From positions 186,001-250,000 of the forward strand of contig DKML01000031.1 of the NCBI GenBank assembly GCA_002470515.1: DNA of 64,000 bases, in the 5' to 3' direction. Origin of the DNA: Proteobacteria bacterium UBA7415 (GTDB lineage: Bacteria; Pseudomonadota; Gammaproteobacteria; Arenicellales; Arenicellaceae). This document shows, piece by piece, positions 1 to 7,519 of the stretch; the first letter of the stretch is position 1; the number at the start of each line of letters is the position of its first letter. The notes under the pieces were generated by a model. The model worked only from the letters and a program-made list of their open reading frames with translations. It did not search any database and was not told where the DNA came from. A program made the translations under genes and the position numbers.

Positions 1-896
1 GCTTTGTTGGTCGGGTGTTTTCAATATTCTCAGAAGCCGATGGCATTATTATTGATTTGCGTGAATGTGCAGGTGGTGATGCAAATATGGTTACATACCT
101 ATCTAACTTTTTCTTTGATAAACGAACACACCTGCTAACTTCTGAATTTGCTAAAAATGCTAATGGCGTGCGTGTGCAGGCAGATCGGTGGACTGAGCCG
201 AATGAGCTAAGTGTTATTTTTGCTAAAAAACCTTTAAAAATTCTGATATCAGAAAAGTCTTTTTCTGCGGCTGAGTCTTTTGCTTACGGTATGCAGGTAA
301 CTAAACGAGCTCAAATTGTAGGGCAGGCCTCAGGTGGTGGCGGCTACATGAATGATTTTTTTACGTTGCCATCAAATCTAGGCGTGAGTGTCAGTGTTGG
401 ACGCACTTTTGATCCAAGAACCGGTAAAGGTTGGCAAATTGTAGGTGTAGAGCCCGACCTAGTTACCGAGCAAGGTCATGGCTTGTATGCAGCACTAAAA
501 AGCTATACGGAGGCATCTGGAAAACTTGTAGCGCTGAATGCTGAGCAACGCGCGATTTATGATCAAGTGCAAGCCTATGCCAATGCTTGGTACGGAGCAG
601 ATGGTGACACGATGAAAGACTTAATAGCTGCTAATTATCAGCGCTTTGAACCTAAACTTAACATGCCATTAAGTGGTGTTGAGATGATAGAAAAGACACA
701 GGCTGGTGAAGGCGTGCGTGAAAAAAAAATCTACTACAACCGACAAATTCGAGATATTGTCACCTCAGATAATGTAGCCACTGTGACTTTAATCCTAAGA
801 GAGACAAGCCATAAATTAAAACTGGTTAAATCAAATCCCTTATCAAAAAACTGGCTAATAACCTTTGATGAATTGCAATACAAAATGAGAGGTTGA
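1..896 (+). CDS. S41 family peptidase, C-terminal part (5' truncated by window edge)
   Basis: The frame is open from the left edge, so the first GTG at 15 is not the real start. The visible part carries the end of a tail-specific protease (S41) domain. The LREC-AGGD segment near residue 20 resembles the family's DLRxNxGG motif, and FSAAESFAY near residue 90 contains the expected catalytic serine, followed by a glycine-rich GGGG loop. The last 110 residues look like an NTF2/lumazine-binding-like domain of the kind often appended to such exported peptidases. Substrate and location are inferred (probably periplasmic); the signal peptide would lie outside the window. It converges with the FabH-like gene. 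Confidence 0.75.
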   Translation, partial: FVGRVFSIFSEADGIIIDLRECAGGDANMVTYLSNFFFDKRTHLLTSEFAKNANGVRVQADRWTEPNELSVIFAKKPLKILISEKSFSAAESFAYGMQVTKRAQIVGQASGGGGYMNDFFTLPSNLGVSVSVGRTFDPRTGKGWQIVGVEPDLVTEQGHGLYAALKSYTEASGKLVALNAEQRAIYDQVQAYANAWYGADGDTMKDLIAANYQRFEPKLNMPLSGVEMIEKTQAGEGVREKKIYYNRQIRDIVTSDNVATVTLILRETSHKLKLVKSNPLSKNWLITFDELQYKMRG

Positions 897-1222
897 AATA
901 TCTTATAGCGACAGTGTCCCAATTTAGGTCTAGTGCCAACGCACTACCGCTCACCAAAAGCAACATAACGACGCATGCGCTTAAAAATCTAGAGGCTACT
1001 CGAAATGCCAAACGTGTAATTGTTTTCAATGTGTGCTCTACTCAAGCTAGGTAATCAGACTTCCAGTATGTTCTAGATTAGTAAATAAATGTACATTTAT
1101 TCACCAATCGTATTGATTAAAAAACTTTATCGATTTCCCCTCATCGCTTCCTGCTAGGGGGCTTTGACTTTACGCTTAGAACATTAAGCGGTCTCTTTCA
1201 ATTTCAGCATAACCTCTTCAAG
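897..1222. other. Convergent intergenic stretch, 326 bp
   Basis: It lies between two gene ends. It holds an 18-bp perfect palindrome (1084-1101). A short reverse-strand reading frame with a TTG start and a signal-peptide-like beginning overlaps the peptidase end and is judged accidental. No convincing U-tract terminator or RNA gene was seen. Confidence 0.5.
1084..1101. repeat. 18-bp perfect palindrome
   Basis: AATAAATGTACATTTATT reads identically on both strands. It sits 190 bp past the peptidase stop and about 120 bp past the FabH-like stop. It could be a weak bidirectional hairpin or a protein site; its AT-rich stem and lack of a U-tract argue against a strong terminator. Confidence 0.4.
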
Positions 1223-2344
1223 TCACACCTTACGGATAACCAAGCTACCGATCGAATACCCAGCGCCAAAAGAGCAAATGACTCCTAAGTCACCCGTTTT
1301 TAGATCTTGGTGGTTTAGCGAGAAAGCAATGATCGAACCGGCTGATGCTGTGTTGGCGTATTCATCGAGCACGATTGGAGCTTCTTCTAATGTGGCATCA
1401 CGGCCTAACAATCTCTTGGAAATCAATAAGTTCATATTGATATTGGCTTGATGTAACCACCAACGTGTTAGGTCTTGTGCGGTTAGGTCTAACGACTCCA
1501 AGTGATCTGAGATGTGCTGGGCTGCCATCGGGCAGACTTCTTTAAACACTGCGCGACCACTTTGATGAAAAAGCTTATCAGGACCATACGGATCGGCATC
1601 TGTGGCATGCATTATGTAGCCGAAATTTGAGCGTATATTATTTGAATAAACCGTAACGGCTTTGGTGCTCAAAATGTCGTAACTGTGTTTTGAAGTGCAG
1701 TTGTTTTTGTCTTCGACAATTATTGCTGTCGCCACATCGCCAAAAATAAAATGTCCGTCGCGGTCGCGATAGTTCACTTGCGGTGACGTAAGTTCTGGAT
1801 TGATTACGAGTACGGTTTTAGCCGTGCCCGCCTTTACCATTTCGTATGCTCGTTGCAACGCAAAGGTTGCGGCTGAACAGGCAACCAACATATCAAAACC
1901 AAAGCCTTCAATGCCTAACTCTGCTTGAACCTCGATGGCAATGGCGGGATATGAGCGTTCTGTATAGGCGCAACTCACGATCACCACGTCTACGTCGCTA
2001 GCCTCTTTGTTCGCTTCAGTTAGCGCCATACGCGCTGCGTTAACCGCAAACTCAGCTTGGTGAGATAACTCGTCTTCACCGCGCTCAGGAATGATCGGAC
2101 GCATTCTATTAATGTCTAAAACACCGTCCTTACAGTAGATGTAGCGTTGCTTGATGCCTGAAGCTTTTTGGATGAACTCTGCTGAAGACGTCGGTACGGC
2201 GTCTACATCTCCTGCGGCAATTGCATCCGCGTTCTGAGCATTAAATTGTTCAGCATAACCATTGTATGCTCCAACCAACTCTTCGTTAGTCAATACATGG
2301 GGTGGATTCCAGACTGCAGAACCGCTAATAACAACATCAGTCAT
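1223..2344 (-). CDS. Beta-ketoacyl-ACP synthase III family protein (FabH2-like)
   Basis: A 373-residue thiolase-fold condensing enzyme. The FabH catalytic triad is complete: Cys156 in VACSAATFA, His298 in LHQAN and Asn331 in EYANTASAG. It is longer than housekeeping FabH (about 320 aa), with an insertion near residues 35-60, like the Pseudomonas aeruginosa PA3286 (FabH2) type. That type condenses medium-chain acyl-CoA from beta-oxidation with malonyl-ACP. Family membership is seen in the sequence; use of acyl-CoA primers is inferred from the family and from an acyl-CoA ligase gene 2 kb away. It is transcribed alone, 150 bp after the channel gene on the same strand. Confidence 0.8.
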   Translation of the reverse strand: MTDVVISGSAVWNPPHVLTNEELVGAYNGYAEQFNAQNADAIAAGDVDAVPTSSAEFIQKASGIKQRYIYCKDGVLDINRMRPIIPERGEDELSHQAEFAVNAARMALTEANKEASDVDVVIVSCAYTERSYPAIAIEVQAELGIEGFGFDMLVACSAATFALQRAYEMVKAGTAKTVLVINPELTSPQVNYRDRDGHFIFGDVATAIIVEDKNNCTSKHSYDILSTKAVTVYSNNIRSNFGYIMHATDADPYGPDKLFHQSGRAVFKEVCPMAAQHISDHLESLDLTAQDLTRWWLHQANINMNLLISKRLLGRDATLEEAPIVLDEYANTASAGSIIAFSLNHQDLKTGDLGVICSFGAGYSIGSLVIRKV

Positions 2345-2495
2345 AATATTTTTATTCGAGTAAGTATTCTAAAACTAAGTGGTCAAGACGACTTAGCACA
2401 TAAATCATGCTTAAACTTATAGCCTTCGCATGTGCAACGCAAGTCTCGTGATTATAAGCTGATTGACCTGCGTTTAATTCACACAGGAATTGCAC

Positions 2496-4067
2496 CTAGT
2501 AATCGTGAAAGGTATCGCCCGAATCATGCCCATCTTTACCGCGATCAAAAAACCGTACAATCCGATTAGACAAACTGATTGCGCGCTTGTTCAATAAGGT
2601 CTGTTCTTGCTGACGACTCAATTTTATCTGATTAAGTACGTCTTCTTCTTCAGCCTGCCAACGAGTGACTGATTCAGCAATGTTGGTCATTACTTCGGGC
2701 TTCTTCTGAAACACTTCATGTAAAGATTCGCTGCTAATTTCCCACACAGCGGTTTCTGTGCGGGCTCGAATGGTGGTTCTTTGTGGCGACCCTGTTAATA
2801 GTGACATTAAGCCAATAGTCTCGCCCTCGCCTACTTCGGCCATCCAGGTTTCTTTACCGGTCTCATCAACCTCATAAACATCAGCCTCGCCGCTGGCAAT
2901 CAAATACATAGAGGCACGCTTTGAGCCGGCCCGAATTATACGTTCCGGCGGTCCAACGACATGCAGACTGGCGTTGCGAGCAAGATCTGCCATATCGTCT
3001 TGAGTCATACCTTCAAACATCGGCACCTGATCAAACCGTTCGACCAATGCTTGCCAATTGTTGCGTTCTAAGACACTACTCGGCAAATGACGCTCGGCGT
3101 CTTCATCATTAGAGTAGTTGAGGTGTCGCTGCTGCCCGAACCGAATGCCTTCGCGCTCAAAGCGGTACCACAAAGCATTAAAAAATTCGTTACTGGCTAA
3201 CCACCAATCCCAATAGCTCTTGATATAAAAGGCTGCTCGATAACGTACGCCAGTATCATCAAAGTCGTAAAGGCATACATCATTCCATTCATGGTCGAGT
3301 ATATGCGGGCACTCTTCCATTGCCGCTTTAGCTAAATCTAAAACAACCTTTGGCGGGGTATTGTATTCAACCAAAAAGTAATAAAGGCGGCGCGTAACCG
3401 GGTCTGGGCGGTCGAGATTGCGAATCTTACTGGCAGCAACCACCGTGTTGGGAACGACAACACTGTTGTTGTCCATATCTATATACGTGATCGCTCGCCA
3501 TCCAATGTCCTTAACCAGCGCCCATTCGTCGTTAAGCTGAATCAGCTCACCTTTTTCAAACGGTGAACTAAAATTCAATGCTATGCCCGCAAACACTTCT
3601 TCAAGTACCGTACGTGCGGAATAACCTAACACTAATGCTAAAGCACCTGAGGTCGCCGCGATCGCGAATATCGGCTGTTGATACACCATCCTGACCACAA
3701 TCATCAGTGTAATTAGGTACACAATGACGCTGACCAAGTATTGAACTATTAACGGTACCTTAGGATCGCCTTCTGGCGTTAGACGCCGCAAATAGACAAA
3801 GCGCTTGATACAAGTATTAACCACATAAGCAAGAGCCAAGCACATTAACGTTGCTATCGCTTGACTAACACTCGCTTGCGTCACTTCAAGATAGGGACTC
3901 AGCCATTCGAAAACGGTCTTACTCATCGAATATGCAACCGCGCCTAGGGCAAATACGGTTACACCCAGTGGAATCCGTATGCCCCGTTTTCGTTGCAAGC
4001 GCAGTGATATAAGTATGAGCGTAATCAGGCTCAAAACCGCAAAAGCGGTGACTTGGTAGGCGAGCAT
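2496..4067 (-). CDS. MscS-type channel with C-terminal cyclic nucleotide-binding domain
   Basis: The first 170 residues contain about four hydrophobic segments. They are followed by the MscS pore and beta-domain signature (SARTVLEEVFAGIAL, then the FEKGELIQL and VVVPNTVV stretches). From about residue 350 there is a cNMP-binding fold with the MYLIASGEADVYEV and GEGETIGLMSLLTGSPQRTTIRA elements of the phosphate-binding cassette. This layout is that of the bacterial cyclic-nucleotide-gated (bCNG) branch of MscS channels of the inner membrane. The ATG at 4067 has a GGAG 11 nt upstream and is preferred to an in-frame TTG at 4094. The nucleotide ligand cannot be read from the sequence. Confidence 0.85.
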   Translation of the reverse strand: MLAYQVTAFAVLSLITLILISLRLQRKRGIRIPLGVTVFALGAVAYSMSKTVFEWLSPYLEVTQASVSQAIATLMCLALAYVVNTCIKRFVYLRRLTPEGDPKVPLIVQYLVSVIVYLITLMIVVRMVYQQPIFAIAATSGALALVLGYSARTVLEEVFAGIALNFSSPFEKGELIQLNDEWALVKDIGWRAITYIDMDNNSVVVPNTVVAASKIRNLDRPDPVTRRLYYFLVEYNTPPKVVLDLAKAAMEECPHILDHEWNDVCLYDFDDTGVRYRAAFYIKSYWDWWLASNEFFNALWYRFEREGIRFGQQRHLNYSNDEDAERHLPSSVLERNNWQALVERFDQVPMFEGMTQDDMADLARNASLHVVGPPERIIRAGSKRASMYLIASGEADVYEVDETGKETWMAEVGEGETIGLMSLLTGSPQRTTIRARTETAVWEISSESLHEVFQKKPEVMTNIAESVTRWQAEEEDVLNQIKLSRQQEQTLLNKRAISLSNRIVRFFDRGKDGHDSGDTFHDY

Positions 4068-4331
4068 TAGTGAATAAACTCCAGGTTCAGCCAAGAGGTA
4101 CAGAAACCTCTGTTATGCACGTATTTATACTCTTTTTGTAACCAATGAGCTAGCGACGATTCATCAATATGGCTAGCAACCTAAATACATGCGGATATCA
4201 GGTATGACTTACGGTTATGGTCAGTATTAGTCGAGATGTAAACAAACGTATAACGTTGTATTCCACTTACAAACAGAAAATGGCACACTCCGTATCCAAA
4301 TTTTCAACCATTTTGTCTGTGGAGACCACAA

Positions 4332-5993
4332 ATGCAAACTTCTGCCAGCATGATGCCAATGGCTGTTTTGGCCGCTCGAGCAAAAAAGCACCCTAATAAA
4401 GTCTATTTACGCCAACCCTGTAACGAAGAGTATGTAGATACCACCTGGGGAGAAGTGTTCGAACGAGCATCTCGGATCGCTCAGGGCTTGGTTTCTATGG
4501 GGCTTAAGAAAGGCGATAAAGTCTCCATTCTTGCGTCTAACTGCGACGAATGGTTTATCAGTGATTTTGCCATTCAAATAGCTGGAATGGTTTCTGTTCC
4601 AATCTATGCGACTGCGGGCGAAAGCATCATCGAATATGTAATCGATCATTCAGAAGCAAAAGCAATGATCATCGGTAAATTGCCGAAAGTCGCCGATACA
4701 GAAGCGGCGCTTAAAAAGCATAAAGATGTAATCACCATCGGCATGGATTTGTGCGAGATTAAAACTAAGCATACGCTCGCTGATCTAGTGGCTAACAACG
4801 AAATGATTGCCTCTGTTCATGAGCCAGAGCCAGAAGACACGTTCTCTATCGTCTACACATCTGGATCTACTGGTAAGCCTAAAGGCGTAGTACTTACGTA
4901 CACAAACATTTCGTTTCAAGGATCTGCCTGTGCCGACCTGTTGGGGCGAAGCAAAGAAGAGCGCTTAATCTCGTACTTGCCGCTTGCGCACGTGACTGAG
5001 CGTGGCGTTATCGAGTATTCAAGTCTGTACGGCGGAGCTCAAGTAACCTTTAACGAATCACTAGAAACGTTCCTACGCGATTTACGCGAAGCCAAGGTAA
5101 CTAACTTTATTTCTGTACCTCGCCTATGGGTTAAATTCCAAAGCGAAGTATTAAAAGCTATGCCTCAAGAAAAATTAAGCCGTTTAATTAAAATCCCTAT
5201 TCTTGGCGGTATTGTTAAACGCAAAATTCGCTCACAACTAGGGCTGTCGTACTCACGCAGCTGTGGTAGTGGTTCAGCGCCTATCTCACCGCATATTTTA
5301 GAGTGGTACCGCAAATTAGGCATTAAGATTTCTGAAGGTTGGGGAATGACTGAGTTGGCAGGTTTAGCGACTACGCAATTTCCTTTTCGCCGCAGTAAGT
5401 TAGGTACTATTGGTGTTCCGCTTAAAGGCCTAGATGTGAAAATATCTGACCAAGGCGAGCTATTGATTAAAGGCGAAGGCGTATTCAAAGAATATTACAA
5501 AAACCCTGAAGTCACTGCGGAAACGTTCACAGACGACGGTTACATGCGCACTGGCGATAAAGTGGACATGGATAAAGAAGGCTACTTGCGTATTACTGGC
5601 CGAGTAAAAGACTTATTCAAATCGGGCAAAGGTAAATACATTGCGCCAGTCCCGATTGAAGGCAAACTCGCGAGCAATCTTATTTTCGATCAAATGTGCG
5701 TTATGGGTAGCGGCCTACCGGCCGCGGTATGTGTTGCTGTTCTGAATGAAGACGCTGCACAAACTATGAGCCGCGAAGCGATCGAAGCAAGCTTGTCGGC
5801 GACTTTGGATGAAGTGAATGCCAGCATCGAGAAGCATGAAGTCGTAGCAAACATCATCATTGCGAAAGAGCAGTGGACTATTGATAACGGCATGCTAACG
5901 CCAACGCTTAAAATTAAGCGTTCGGAACTAGAAGCTAAGTATAAGGACGTGATTGCTCAACCAGGACTACCTAAGATTTCTTGGGAGAGTTAA
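4332..5993 (+). CDS. AMP-forming acyl-CoA synthetase (long-chain fatty acid-CoA ligase type)
   Basis: A 553-residue ANL-superfamily ligase that activates a carboxylic acid with ATP and CoA. The P-loop signature YTSGSTGKPKG lies near residue 176, the GWGMTEL motif near 336, and the YMRTGD plus ITGRVKDLFK hinge near 400-430. The end (FKSGKGKYIAPVPIEG) matches the long-chain FadD15/eukaryotic-like subgroup rather than FadD. The start ATG follows GGAG by 7 nt. It is monocistronic, with its own strong terminator. The real substrate is unknown; neighbouring fatty-acid functions suggest long-chain fatty acids. Confidence 0.85.
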   Translation: MQTSASMMPMAVLAARAKKHPNKVYLRQPCNEEYVDTTWGEVFERASRIAQGLVSMGLKKGDKVSILASNCDEWFISDFAIQIAGMVSVPIYATAGESIIEYVIDHSEAKAMIIGKLPKVADTEAALKKHKDVITIGMDLCEIKTKHTLADLVANNEMIASVHEPEPEDTFSIVYTSGSTGKPKGVVLTYTNISFQGSACADLLGRSKEERLISYLPLAHVTERGVIEYSSLYGGAQVTFNESLETFLRDLREAKVTNFISVPRLWVKFQSEVLKAMPQEKLSRLIKIPILGGIVKRKIRSQLGLSYSRSCGSGSAPISPHILEWYRKLGIKISEGWGMTELAGLATTQFPFRRSKLGTIGVPLKGLDVKISDQGELLIKGEGVFKEYYKNPEVTAETFTDDGYMRTGDKVDMDKEGYLRITGRVKDLFKSGKGKYIAPVPIEGKLASNLIFDQMCVMGSGLPAAVCVAVLNEDAAQTMSREAIEASLSATLDEVNASIEKHEVVANIIIAKEQWTIDNGMLTPTLKIKRSELEAKYKDVIAQPGLPKISWES

Positions 5994-6032
5994 GCAAGTA
6001 ACGTTAGCGTTATAGAGTCCGTAAGGATCAAG

Positions 6033-6070
6033 CCCGCAACTGACACAATTGTCATTTGCGGGTTTTTTTT
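6033..6070 (+). terminator. Rho-independent terminator of the acyl-CoA ligase gene
   Basis: CCCGCAA (6033-6039) pairs with TTGCGGG (6056-6062). The stem continues inside as TGACA/TGTCA around a CAAT loop, and eight T residues follow. It starts 40 bp past the ligase stop. Confidence 0.93.
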
Positions 6071-6098
6071 GGCTACATTTTGGTGAATATAACTAAGC

Positions 6099-6104
6099 TA
6101 TAAT
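6099..6104 (+). promoter_or_regulatory. Candidate -10 box for the LON-domain gene
   Basis: A perfect TATAAT lies just after the preceding terminator and 40 bp before the ATG at 6145. The best -35 (TTTTGG, 6078-6083) is poor and only 15 bp away, so the call rests on the -10 and its position. Confidence 0.4.
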
Positions 6105-6144
6105 AAAGATCAAAACGTGACACCCAAAACCGCAACCGACCACC

Positions 6145-6804
6145 ATGACACAACGCTCGCCTTTTTTACCTCAGTATTCAGACCTACCTGAGGAGATCGC
6201 TATCTTCCCGCTGCCCAACGCAGTGGTATTGCCGGGTGGATTCTTACCTCTCAATATATTTGAGCCACGCTATATCGCCATGGTGCAAGATGCGATGCGC
6301 AATAACCAGCTCATTGGAATGGTGCAACCTAAGCCCAATTTAGCGTCACCCAATAGTGATGATATTTATTCGATTGGCTGCGCTGGACGGATTTTCAAAT
6401 ATCAGGAGACGTTAGATGGTCGCATTGAGTTGGCCCTAATAGGCGTTAGCCGCTTTGAGATATTAAGCGAGGTAGATGGTGCTAACGGCTATCGAAAAGT
6501 TAAGGTCGCCTGGTCTGGATATAAGTCCGATTTCGACACGCCTGATAGTGTCGACTCTGAACTTGATCAAAAATTTAGAGCGGCACTGCGGCACTACATG
6601 AATGACCAACAACTTAAAACCGATTGGAGTACGCTCGAACAGCTGAGCGTGGGCGACTTATGCAATAGCATTTTGAGTTTTTTACCTCTTACCTCAGATG
6701 ACAAACAACTGCTGCTTGAGACTCAAAGTCTCGCCGACAGAATCAAAGCATTTGCTGCGGTGCTGCTCAACGCCAGAGCGAATAATAAGCCTACGACGCA
6801 CTAA
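6145..6804 (+). CDS. LON peptidase substrate-binding domain protein
   Basis: 219 residues that correspond to the N-terminal domain of Lon protease only. The diagnostic IAIFPLPNAVVLPG, PLNIFEPRYIAMV and GMVQP segments are at residues 17-60, and the helical part follows. There is no AAA ATPase or serine-lysine protease part, so it is not a protease by itself. Proteins of this size are widespread in proteobacteria and their role is unclear; substrate recruitment is only a guess. It stands alone after a terminator and converges with the sarcosine oxidase operon. Confidence 0.85.
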   Translation: MTQRSPFLPQYSDLPEEIAIFPLPNAVVLPGGFLPLNIFEPRYIAMVQDAMRNNQLIGMVQPKPNLASPNSDDIYSIGCAGRIFKYQETLDGRIELALIGVSRFEILSEVDGANGYRKVKVAWSGYKSDFDTPDSVDSELDQKFRAALRHYMNDQQLKTDWSTLEQLSVGDLCNSILSFLPLTSDDKQLLLETQSLADRIKAFAAVLLNARANNKPTTH

Positions 6805-6887
6805 TCCTAGGATTAATATTCTGACGTAAGCTTGAATTTAGTCGTTACTCTTTACCTATTGATGATCTCTATTTGCTGACTGGAAGC

Positions 6888-6915
6888 GATCGTTATCGAT
6901 CATCTGGTAACGATC
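6888..6915. terminator. Weak convergent hairpin between LON gene and soxG
   Basis: GATCGTTA (6888-6895) pairs with TAACGATC (6908-6915) across a 12-nt loop. It is followed on the plus strand by AAATTTT, and it overlaps the soxG stop codon. The U-tract is poor. Confidence 0.35.
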
Positions 6916-7519
6916 AAATTTTATATTCTCGCGCGGCATCTATGAGCCAAGTTCCTATGTAGTCTGCAAAGCTGCGGCGTACAACGACTCTAAAACTTGG
7001 AGCGCCATCGTACTGATACAATGCCGCGCTCGCGTGAGCAAATATGGTTAGCGCACAATCCCCAGTCGCGCATGCTCTTGTGTGAACATCAATCGTAGTT
7101 GCCTTCTTTAGTAAATCACGGCTTTTCTCTCCGCTGATATCAATTACGGTATTGCCACCACTGATGTCCGTCACCAAAGAATGCATTCCTTCGAGTGCAG
7201 AGCGAAGTTGATTGAGTAAGGTATCGTCAGATTCGTTTCCGCACAGCACCAACCATTCGCTTGGGCCGTACCACAAAATGGTCAAAGCGCTTTCAATGAC
7301 CGCTGTATTTGCGGAGGTTGGCAACGCTACACCAAGCACTGACTCAACCGCTTGCATAAAGGCGGTATCGCCTGCATTGCCACGAATGTTTATATGTTTT
7401 AAAAAGGGATCTTCGACTATGCGCAGCACGTCGCTGGATAAACCTATCGACGCAAAATCAATCGCAATCAACGGGCTCTCTGACACCACGTTTGAGTCTC
7501 TATTAGTATTACGCGACAT
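6914..7519 (-). CDS. soxG: Sarcosine oxidase subunit gamma
   Basis: 201 residues of the SoxG family, which has a GcvT/YgfZ-like fold and forms part of the heterotetrameric cytoplasmic enzyme. That enzyme oxidises sarcosine to glycine, giving hydrogen peroxide and, with folate, 5,10-methylene-THF. The ILWYGPSEWLVL and VTDISGGNTVIDISG segments are typical. Its start overlaps the end of soxA by 11 nt, which points to translational coupling. It is the last gene of the soxBDAG operon. Confidence 0.93.
   Translation of the reverse strand: MSRNTNRDSNVVSESPLIAIDFASIGLSSDVLRIVEDPFLKHINIRGNAGDTAFMQAVESVLGVALPTSANTAVIESALTILWYGPSEWLVLCGNESDDTLLNQLRSALEGMHSLVTDISGGNTVIDISGEKSRDLLKKATTIDVHTRACATGDCALTIFAHASAALYQYDGAPSFRVVVRRSFADYIGTWLIDAAREYKI

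Noticed and set aside
826..1029. Reverse-strand 67-codon frame with a signal-peptide-like start
   Set aside because: It needs a TTG start, overlaps the coding end of the S41 peptidase and stops without any recognisable mature domain. Hydrophobic stretches with small residues arise easily by chance.
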